Below are positions 1 through 6,139 of a DNA stretch of 8,681 bases, piece after piece; positions within the stretch are counted from its first letter, which is position 1; each line of letters opens with the position of its first letter. A program made the translations under genes and the position numbers. The DNA comes from Balneolales bacterium. Its GTDB lineage: Bacteria > Bacteroidota > Rhodothermia > Balneolales > Natronogracilivirgulaceae. The stretch spans positions 1 to 8,681 of the forward strand of contig SLQC01000006.1 of NCBI GenBank assembly GCA_007131625.1, read 5' to 3'. Below the pieces are notes generated by a model. That model worked only from the letters and a program-made list of their open reading frames with translations. It made no database searches and had not been told where the DNA came from.

Positions 1-528
1 GCCTCCGGTGAACCTCGGCAAAAAGTCGCATGGAGCGGTACCGATGAACGGGAAGGCCTGCTGTCGCTTATCGATACACTGCACACTTACAAGGATTTCG
101 GTGTGATCCATCATAATGGCAAGGGATTTGATCTTCCATTGATTACCTACCGTGCCATGAAGCACGACTTGCAGCTTCCACCCCGGCTCAGCGGATATGA
201 CATCCGCTATCGGTATAGTAAGCACAATCTGGACCTGATGGATGAATTCAGCAATTTCGGGGCCAGTAGTTATCCAAAACTGAAACACATCGGTGCATTG
301 ATCGGTATCCCGATAAAAATAACGGGTGAAGGCAACGAAGTCCTTGCCATGTATCGCAAAGGAGCACTTGACCGCATCGAGCACTACTGCTACGAGGATG
401 TCATGGCGACCTATCTCATTTGGCTCCATCTGCAATACACAAACGGAACACTGACCGATGCTGAATTCCGAAATCTACGCTCCAGGGCACTGTCCAAACT
501 GAAAGAAATCCAGGCACTCGATCCCTGA
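1..528 (+). CDS. PolB-type 3'-5' exonuclease, RNase H fold (5' partial)
   Basis: The reading frame is open from the first base, so the gene begins outside the window; 175 codons and the TGA stop are visible. The sequence matches the 'predicted 3'-5' exonuclease related to the PolB exonuclease domain' family (DNA_pol_B_exo2, PF10108). Numbering from the first visible codon, the Exo II-like motif HNGKGFDLP has Asn39 and Asp44, followed by HNLDLMD and then an Exo III-like HYCYEDV with Asp133. The Exo I acidic motif should lie upstream and cannot be checked. Family members are expected to remove nucleotides from DNA or RNA 3' ends using two metal ions in the cytoplasm; the substrate of this subfamily is not established. 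The GTG at 103 is an internal Val, not a start. The stop lies 39 bp before the S9 peptidase gene on the same strand, so co-transcription is possible but functionally unexplained. Confidence 0.85.
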   Translation, partial: ASGEPRQKVAWSGTDEREGLLSLIDTLHTYKDFGVIHHNGKGFDLPLITYRAMKHDLQLPPRLSGYDIRYRYSKHNLDLMDEFSNFGASSYPKLKHIGALIGIPIKITGEGNEVLAMYRKGALDRIEHYCYEDVMATYLIWLHLQYTNGTLTDAEFRNLRSRALSKLKEIQALDP

Positions 529-567
529 TCTTACGTATTAAACATATTTAATTTAAAGTCTAATTAT

Positions 568-3183
568 ATGCATTACATTAAATTACCTTTTCTCTATTCA
601 CTACTTTTTACAGTTCTTGCACTTCCGGTTCAAGCCGATGATACTGACAAATTGTTTGTTGACAAGTGGCTTCATTTAGGTCCGGAAAGATATCAGAATC
701 CGGTCTATCACGATGTTCCAGGGATGGACGGGGAAACCTGGTCTGTCCGGAAACTGCTGGAATCAGATTTGGCCGAATACGGTTCCTGGAATCCGGAAGA
801 AGGCAAGTCTGTCTCCTGGTCCGGTTCACGTCTGCTGCAATGGAATGCTGCCGGTACAGAAGATAACCGGCTTACTGTAAGTGGCGAATACAAAGAAGAT
901 CATGGGGTTGCCTGGGCAGCAGTCTATCTGTCGGTCGACCGGTGGGTATCAGGGACTCTCACACTTGAGAGTCCCTATCTACTGCGTGCTTTTCTGAACG
1001 GTGAGGAAATCCTCTCCAAAACGAGTTATGAATCAGGCAATGACAACGAACCCGGATCGGCCATGCACGCCCTGACGCTGAATAAAGGCAAGCACCTGCT
1101 TTTGGTCAAAATGATACGACCGGGCGGAGATTATGACACGGACTGGACCCTCCGGGCTTCGTTTGATGCAGGAAAACACACCACCGCCACATCCACCTGC
1201 ATCACTCCTGATCGTTATGTAATGTTGCGCGACCTCTCCAACGCCCCGCAACCGACCGGTGTTTCTGTGAATTCTGATGGCGAGCTGGCGGCGGTTCACA
1301 TTCGACGTGCAGATCCACCCGACGGTTCTTCAGAAATGTGGATCGACATTCTGAAAACAGGCGACGGACAACTCTACCGTCGTTTTTCAGGTGGAATGTC
1401 CATCACCGGCATGCAATGGGTTCCCGACTCTGGCGGGCGCCGTTTCAGCTACACCATTAACAATAGCAACGGGACAGATCTGTGGGTAGTTGATCTGGAT
1501 ACCGGGGAGAAAAACCGCATCCTCAGGGATGTGGAAGATTTCTCAGGGTATTCCTGGTCGCCCGGCGCTGATTTTGTCATCTACAGAAAAACAGAGCGTC
1601 ATGAGCCCGGAAAGGACGGGGTGATGAGATATCACGGACTTCAGGACCGTCGGCCGGAATATCACAACCGCACCTACCTCTATCAGCTGAATGTACCCGA
1701 GGGAACCACACGCAGGCTCACTGCCGGAAGACTCTCAACATCGCTGGCCGACATCCATCCCGATGGGTCACGTATTCTCTTTTTACGCAACCACGAGTTG
1801 TATGACGAGCGTCCGTATGGCAAAACTGAGTACGTCGAACTCGACCTTCAAACCATGGAAACCGACTCACTGTTCACTCTGGTTTTCGGCGGGGCAGCTC
1901 GTTTCTCACCAGAGGGCAGACGCATCCTGATCAGCGGCGGTCCGGCATCATTCGGCGATCTGGGCATCAATATCCCGGATACGTTAACCGCCAACGATTA
2001 TGACAGCCAGCTGTATATCTTTTATCGCGACAATGGGAAAACTACTGCCATCACTCGTGAATTCGATCCCGCTGTGGAACAAGCCGCCTGGGACGTTACC
2101 GGTCGATACATCTATCTTTCAGTGACCGAGAAATCCTACCGAAAATTCTACCGATACGACACCCGCAGCGAGCAATATCTGTCTTATGAAACCGGACCGG
2201 ATGTCATCGGCAGCTTTTCTCTTGCCCGCAATAGTCCCGTCGCTGCTTTCACCGGATCAGGTGCATCCGACACTCCGAAAGTCTACACAATCGATTTCAC
2301 ACATCGGAATCCTGAAGCCCGGCTACTCCACAATCCAGGAGAAGAGTTCTACCGTCATGTGCAATTCGGCGACATCAAATCCTGGACCTTCACAAATGAG
2401 TTCGGGGAGGAGATCGATGGCCATGTTTATTACCCTCCCGATTTTGACGACAGTAAATCCTGGCCCGTCATTGTGAACTACTACGGCGGAACAGTCCCCA
2501 CTTCACGTACTTTCGGTGGACGCTATCCCAAGGAACTGTATGCCTCCAATGGGTATATCGTCTATGTGCTGCAGCCGAGCGGGGCGACCGGATATGGGCA
2601 GGAATTCTCCGCCCGTCATGTCAATGACTGGGGCAAAATTGCCGGGAAGGAAATCATACGGGGAGTCGAGTCGTTTCTCGACGCCCATGACTATGCCGAT
2701 CGCGACCGCGTCGGTGCCATCGGGGCGTCCTACGGCGGATTCATGACTATGTACCTGCTTACACAGACCGATCTGTTCGCCGCAGCCGTCTCCCATGCCG
2801 GTATCAGCAACCTGTCCAGTTATTGGGGCGAAGGTTTCTGGGGATATCAATACAGTGGCGTAGCGACCGCCGAAAGTTTCCCGTGGAACCGCCGTGACAT
2901 CTATGTCGACCGGAGTCCCGTTTTCTCTGCTGACCGCATTAACACTCCGCTCATGCTGGTTTCCGGAATGTCCGACACCAACGTGCCACCGGGTGAAAGC
3001 CTACAGTTATTCACCGCTCTCAAACTGTTGGGCCGTGATGTCGCATTTATCGCCGTTGAAGATCAGGACCACCATATACTGGACTACAAAAAACACATTC
3101 ATTGGAAGAGCGCCATCCTCTCCTGGTTCGACAAGTGGCTCAAGGATGAACCCGAATGGTGGTTGGACAATCACGGAGAGTAA
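568..3183 (+). CDS. Secreted S9 family serine peptidase (DPP4/prolyl-oligopeptidase type)
   Basis: This is an 871-aa exported serine peptidase expected to cleave peptides, often next to proline, in the periplasm or outside the cell. Residues 1-23 form a signal peptide with a plausible SPase I site (PVQA/DD). Residues of about 28-202 look like a beta-sandwich and contain WLHLGPE, a degenerate form of the W-x-x-LGPF motif of jelly-roll-like domains. A beta-propeller follows (about 212-600), with blade signatures such as SWSPGADFVIYR. The alpha/beta-hydrolase domain covers about 610-865. The triad is intact: Ser721 in GASYGG, Asp803 in SGMSDTNVPP and His835 in DQDHHI; Tyr639 in NYYGG fits the oxyanion tyrosine of DPP4. 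The S-D and D-H spacings (82 and 32) closely match DPP4 (78 and 32). The ATG at 568 is chosen because the signal peptide starts there; no clear Shine-Dalgarno is seen. The exact S9 subfamily and specificity are not resolved. Confidence 0.93.
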   Translation: MHYIKLPFLYSLLFTVLALPVQADDTDKLFVDKWLHLGPERYQNPVYHDVPGMDGETWSVRKLLESDLAEYGSWNPEEGKSVSWSGSRLLQWNAAGTEDNRLTVSGEYKEDHGVAWAAVYLSVDRWVSGTLTLESPYLLRAFLNGEEILSKTSYESGNDNEPGSAMHALTLNKGKHLLLVKMIRPGGDYDTDWTLRASFDAGKHTTATSTCITPDRYVMLRDLSNAPQPTGVSVNSDGELAAVHIRRADPPDGSSEMWIDILKTGDGQLYRRFSGGMSITGMQWVPDSGGRRFSYTINNSNGTDLWVVDLDTGEKNRILRDVEDFSGYSWSPGADFVIYRKTERHEPGKDGVMRYHGLQDRRPEYHNRTYLYQLNVPEGTTRRLTAGRLSTSLADIHPDGSRILFLRNHELYDERPYGKTEYVELDLQTMETDSLFTLVFGGAARFSPEGRRILISGGPASFGDLGINIPDTLTANDYDSQLYIFYRDNGKTTAITREFDPAVEQAAWDVTGRYIYLSVTEKSYRKFYRYDTRSEQYLSYETGPDVIGSFSLARNSPVAAFTGSGASDTPKVYTIDFTHRNPEARLLHNPGEEFYRHVQFGDIKSWTFTNEFGEEIDGHVYYPPDFDDSKSWPVIVNYYGGTVPTSRTFGGRYPKELYASNGYIVYVLQPSGATGYGQEFSARHVNDWGKIAGKEIIRGVESFLDAHDYADRDRVGAIGASYGGFMTMYLLTQTDLFAAAVSHAGISNLSSYWGEGFWGYQYSGVATAESFPWNRRDIYVDRSPVFSADRINTPLMLVSGMSDTNVPPGESLQLFTALKLLGRDVAFIAVEDQDHHILDYKKHIHWKSAILSWFDKWLKDEPEWWLDNHGE

Positions 3184-3217
3184 CCATATTGAATCCTGAG
3201 TCCTGGATTTATATTCG

Positions 3218-4243
3218 TCAGGAATCATCCTCGCTGTAGATAAGCTGCTTGAAATCCGATACAGGAATCTGTTCCGTAAGCAACGGATCGGAGTTAATCC
3301 GAAGCACTCTTTCGATCTCTTCCGGCTCGTAGCGCAAACCGGTCAATTTGCCACCTATTGATGACATTTTTGATGTTATTTCGGGTATCCATTCCGGGTC
3401 GCCCTTCAGCGACAGAGACCGGATAACCCCTTTTTCCACCTCCAGTCGGATTGTGATCCGGTGTTCTCCGATCTGGCGGGTTCGAACCAAGTTAAATCGG
3501 GGAGATCGACCGACATTCCACTCCCATCGGTTATACCTCTGTTCACGGATCTTGCGGATTTTCTGCCGGTCCACATCGGTTAGTTTGCGGTGGCTCCCAA
3601 TCACTCCATTCGTCCTTAGCCCATCCAACAGTAATTCGCGAAATCGGTGAATATCCAGCGGTTTGTGAAGAAATTCCAAGATATTGGCGACTACGCTTCG
3701 GACTGATTTGTGACTCCTCGATCGGATCCCGATCATTTGCACTGCAAGAGTCCGTTCCACTTCGTCCAGATGCGTATTGAACAGGAGTGTGCCATGACTG
3801 AACATGCGCCCACGGGACGAAAACTGTGCATTGCCGGAGATTTTCCTGCCACAGGCCAGGATGTCGCTCCGGTCATTCAACTCAGCCGGAACTCCAAGCG
3901 ACCGGAGCACCTTAACGACCGGCTCGTTGAAAAACCGGAAATTGTGCAGCCGCGACTGCTCGTACCGGGTAACAAAACTGAAATTGAGATTGCCATGATC
4001 ATGGTAGACAGCCCCCCCGCCCGACAGCCTGCGTACTACGTGAATGTCATTCTCACGGACATATGAGACATTGATCTCTTCGAAAATGTTCTGATTACGC
4101 CCGATCACAACCGACGGGTCGTTCCGGTAAAACATCAGATAATCACGTCCAGGATTCATATGGCGCAGAACGTACTCCTCCATAGCCAGATTGGTGTACG
4201 GATCCAAACAGTCATCGTTGTCTATATAATCAAAGGAATTCAT
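3218..4243 (-). CDS. lplA: Lipoate-protein ligase A (two-domain)
   Basis: The enzyme activates free lipoate with ATP to lipoyl-AMP and transfers it to a lysine of lipoyl domains in 2-oxoacid dehydrogenases or GcvH, in the cytoplasm. Starting at the ATG at 4243 it has 341 residues, close to E. coli LplA (about 338). Visible family motifs are RRLSGGGAVYHDHGNLNFSF (about 71-90), GRKISGNAQ with Lys134 matching the lipoyl-AMP-contacting Lys133 of E. coli, HGTLLFNT, and KSVRSVVANI (about 179-188). Residues of about 250-341 form the C-terminal accessory domain, so the ligase should not need a separate LplB-type partner. A TTG three codons upstream (4252) is in frame, but ATG is preferred: the TTG would sit inside a TAnnTTTG promoter-like box. 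The gene converges with the S9 peptidase (34-bp gap) and diverges from the zinc-ribbon gene. No lipoyl synthase gene is nearby, which suggests scavenging, but the window is too small to tell. Confidence 0.93.
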   Translation of the reverse strand: MNSFDYIDNDDCLDPYTNLAMEEYVLRHMNPGRDYLMFYRNDPSVVIGRNQNIFEEINVSYVRENDIHVVRRLSGGGAVYHDHGNLNFSFVTRYEQSRLHNFRFFNEPVVKVLRSLGVPAELNDRSDILACGRKISGNAQFSSRGRMFSHGTLLFNTHLDEVERTLAVQMIGIRSRSHKSVRSVVANILEFLHKPLDIHRFRELLLDGLRTNGVIGSHRKLTDVDRQKIRKIREQRYNRWEWNVGRSPRFNLVRTRQIGEHRITIRLEVEKGVIRSLSLKGDPEWIPEITSKMSSIGGKLTGLRYEPEEIERVLRINSDPLLTEQIPVSDFKQLIYSEDDS

Positions 4244-4249
4244 AGGTGG

Positions 4250-4257
4250 CAAAAATA
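4250..4257 (-). promoter_or_regulatory. Candidate -7 box for lplA (TATTTTTG)
   Basis: Read on the minus strand, TATTTTTG fits the Bacteroidota -7 consensus TAnnTTTG exactly. It ends 6 nt before the lplA ATG, so transcription from it would start at or within a few bases of the start codon, giving a leaderless or nearly leaderless message. No TTG/TTTG -33 element is found at the usual distance upstream, and the region is very AT-rich, so a chance match is quite possible. Confidence 0.3.
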
Positions 4258-4263
4258 TAAAAA

Positions 4264-4294
4264 TTCCGGATTTTTTAATTTCGGATTTTCAATT
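4264..4294. repeat. Tandem 15/14-bp direct repeat in the lplA/zinc-ribbon spacer
   Basis: Two adjacent units, CCGGATTTTTTAATT (4266-4280) and TCGGATTTTCAATT (4281-4294), differ by two substitutions and a 1-nt deletion; the TT at 4264-4265 just before the first unit resembles the TT that precedes the second. They lie in the 78-bp spacer between two divergent genes, so a protein-binding role is conceivable. Low complexity in AT-rich DNA is the simpler alternative. Confidence 0.45.
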
Positions 4295-4321
4295 ATAACC
4301 CCATATCGATACTTTGCAGTC

Positions 4322-4495
4322 ATGTTCGGCAGTGAAAAAAATAAAGAATGTCCCTCCTGTGCCCTTGAAGTCGCCGGAGATGAAGAAGTCTGCCCCTATT
4401 GCGGATACGAATTTCCTCCCGAGCAAAAAGGGCTTGCTGTCATGGCCTGGATATTCCTCCTGCTGATTCTTCTCTGGCTGTTTACCCGTTTGTGA
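4322..4495 (+). CDS. Small zinc-ribbon protein with C-terminal membrane helix
   Basis: This 57-aa protein has two Cys pairs, Cys10-P-S-Cys13 and Cys24-P-Y-Cys27-G-Y, a typical treble-clef or rubredoxin-like zinc ribbon that should bind one Zn in the cytoplasm. Residues of about 38-55 (LAVMAWIFLLLILLWLF) form one hydrophobic helix, followed only by TRL, so the protein is probably tail-anchored with the ribbon facing the cytoplasm. No function can be assigned; similar zinc-ribbon/TM proteins are usually annotated as hypothetical. The ATG at 4322 is chosen because the frame upstream runs antisense into lplA and gives no protein-like sequence; the first codons are polar and lead directly into the ribbon. 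No Shine-Dalgarno is visible, as for its neighbours. It diverges from lplA (78-bp spacer) and converges with the M20 gene (26-bp gap). Confidence 0.75.
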   Translation: MFGSEKNKECPSCALEVAGDEEVCPYCGYEFPPEQKGLAVMAWIFLLLILLWLFTRL

Positions 4496-4521
4496 ATGCA
4501 GTTGGCAACAGCCCGATATTC

Positions 4522-6021
4522 TTACTCAGAGATTACATAGTCTGAATTACCAGTCGTATTTTTGATAAGATTAATATAAAATGTAATCATCTCACCAAAA
4601 TTATCGATGCCGATACGTTCGTCGGTTCCATGAATACGGCCACGATCTTCCGGACGCGCACGAATTGGACGAAAACGCAATAAATTATCTGTTACCTCGG
4701 GAAAATGTCTGGCGTCGGTCGCAGCCAGAAACATGGCCGGGGCCACCGGAACTCCTTCAAACGACTGATGGATGGAGTGCTTCATGGCGAGATAAGGTTC
4801 TGATGTGGATGATGAGATAGGGGAAGGTTCCCGTGCGCCTTCCAACACCCTGACGCTGATCTGGTCATTTTCGATAGTACTGCGAACAAACTCAACCACC
4901 TCACTGACGCTGTCACTTGGATGTATCCGGAAATTGATGACGGCACGTGCGGTTTGCGGTATCACGTTTTCCTTGATGCCGGCATTGAACATAGTGGGTG
5001 ACGTAGTGGTGCGAAGTGCTGCATTGGTGTGCGGTATATAACCAAGTCGATCTTCAATAATTCCACCGAATAGCCACAGATTGGAGAGTGCCATGCGATA
5101 GATGAATGGAAGGTCGGGTACAATCGGATGAAACGTCTCCCGCAGCAGACCGACAAACCTTCCAGCCATCGGATTCTCTTTTAGATTAATGATCGCAATA
5201 CTGAGCGACCCGATCGTCGACTCTCGCGGAGGCATTGATGAGTGTCCGCCTTCTTTGTGGATTTCAAGTTCCACGCTTACATAACCCTTTTCCGCCACGC
5301 CTATCATGGCTATGGGATGTTCCAGCCCCTCGAGAATCTCTTCGACGACGGGCATTCCTTCATCGACCAGAAAATCGATATCGATCTCCCTTTCCAGCAG
5401 AAGATCCGCCACTTTTCGGGCGCCGTTTCTGCCTCCGATCTCCTCATCGTGATTCAAGGCGAGGTAAATGGTACGCTCCGGTTCATACCCCTGTTCGATT
5501 AGATATTCAAAAGCTTCCAGATAGGAAAAGATGCCACTTTTGTCGTCAATCGCCCCACGCCCCCAGACAAATCCTTCAGCAACCGTTCCGGCAAACGGCG
5601 GATAGGTCCAGTCGTCCTCGGTGCCCGGTTCAACCGGCACTACATCATAATGTCCCTGAAACATAGCAGCGGGAAGTTCGGCATACCGGCCCTCCCATTT
5701 GTACAATATTGTATAGCCGTTGACAATCTCCCGTTTGAAGGTGCGATGGATGCCGGGGTAGGAATCCACTACAAAATCCAGAAAAAAATCAAATTCCGGG
5801 CGATATAAAAACGAGAGTTCCTGGGTGGATATCGTCCGGAACTGCAATCCCTGTGACAATCTTTTGACCGCACCGTGGACATCGATGTCGTCATATCGAA
5901 CCTGCTCAACATCCGGCATTTCGTGGCTAACCTGCAGAGTTCTAAAAACGATGATGCCGGTAATCAGAACCAGTAAAAGCAAGACACCGGACAGGATTTT
6001 CAGAATTAAACTCTTACTCAT
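4522..6021 (-). CDS. Membrane-anchored M20 family metallopeptidase (PM20D1/CPS1-like)
   Basis: This 499-aa M20 zinc peptidase has one N-terminal hydrophobic segment (about 5-26), probably an uncleaved signal anchor with the catalytic domain in the periplasm. The two-zinc site is complete: His124 in GHYDVVP, bridging Asp159 in GRGAIDDK, general base Glu193 and ligand Glu194 in HDEEIGG, Asp220 in LVDEG, and His464 in RIHGTDERI. The lid/dimerisation domain is inserted from about 245 to 370, with the conserved GGHSSMPP (258-265). The motif set and length (human PM20D1 is about 502 aa) resemble the PM20D1/carboxypeptidase S branch more than DapE or ArgE. That branch hydrolyses peptides or N-acyl amino acids; the substrate here is unknown. 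The ATG at 6021 is preceded by TAAGAG, a weak Shine-Dalgarno. It lies 118 bp downstream of ftsH on the same strand with no promoter-like site seen between, so read-through from ftsH is likely. Confidence 0.9.
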   Translation of the reverse strand: MSKSLILKILSGVLLLLVLITGIIVFRTLQVSHEMPDVEQVRYDDIDVHGAVKRLSQGLQFRTISTQELSFLYRPEFDFFLDFVVDSYPGIHRTFKREIVNGYTILYKWEGRYAELPAAMFQGHYDVVPVEPGTEDDWTYPPFAGTVAEGFVWGRGAIDDKSGIFSYLEAFEYLIEQGYEPERTIYLALNHDEEIGGRNGARKVADLLLEREIDIDFLVDEGMPVVEEILEGLEHPIAMIGVAEKGYVSVELEIHKEGGHSSMPPRESTIGSLSIAIINLKENPMAGRFVGLLRETFHPIVPDLPFIYRMALSNLWLFGGIIEDRLGYIPHTNAALRTTTSPTMFNAGIKENVIPQTARAVINFRIHPSDSVSEVVEFVRSTIENDQISVRVLEGAREPSPISSSTSEPYLAMKHSIHQSFEGVPVAPAMFLAATDARHFPEVTDNLLRFRPIRARPEDRGRIHGTDERIGIDNFGEMITFYINLIKNTTGNSDYVISE

Positions 6022-6063
6022 ATACTCTTAATTTATAGCAATCTACCGGTTGCAAATGAGTTG

Positions 6064-6089
6064 CGTACTTCGTGCATCGTACTTTGTGC
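6064..6089. repeat. Tandem 12-bp direct repeat, 14-bp period, between ftsH and the M20 gene
   Basis: CGTACTTCGTGC (6064-6075) and CGTACTTTGTGC (6078-6089) match at 11 of 12 positions. Related words continue to the right: TTCGG at 6090-6094 and 6117-6121, and TACTTCGGG then TACTTCACTTCGG at 6141-6162, the last two inside the 3' end of ftsH. The stretch looks like a decayed short-repeat family that occupies the spacer and reaches into the coding end. Function unknown. Confidence 0.6.
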
Positions 6090-6139
6090 TTCGGAGTTTG
6101 GGTTCAGGGTTTGTATTTCGGATATAGAATATTTCTTTA

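Noticed and set aside
103..528. GTG at 103 as the start of a short complete exonuclease
   Set aside because: The frame is open to base 1, and codons before 103 continue family-like sequence. The HNGKGFDLP motif would be left at the extreme N-terminus without Exo I.
2503..2850. Open frame of 115 codons on the - strand
   Set aside because: It is antisense to the catalytic domain of the S9 peptidase, including the GASYGG region, and shows no protein-like features.
3184..3225. Bidirectional terminator between the S9 gene and lplA
   Set aside because: TCCTGA...TCAGGA gives only 6 bp with a loop of about 19 nt and no T-tract; AATCC...GGATT is only 5 bp. Too weak to call.
4244..4252. TTG at 4252 as the lplA start
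   Set aside because: The ATG three codons later gives a length and motif positions closer to E. coli LplA, and the TTG sits inside an exact TAnnTTTG box.
4160..4321. Longer 111-aa version of the zinc-ribbon protein starting at ATG 4160
   Set aside because: The extra 54 residues would be antisense to the lplA start and cross the divergent spacer; the sequence is not protein-like before Met at 4322.
4496..4521. Terminator between the zinc-ribbon and M20 genes
   Set aside because: The only dyad, GTTGGCAAC, has a stem of three or four pairs and no T-run.
5235..5666. Open frame of 143 codons on the + strand
   Set aside because: It lies wholly antisense to the M20 gene, whose active-site motifs are intact in the other strand. 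Its product is Arg/Pro/His-rich with no recognisable domain, as expected for a shadow frame.
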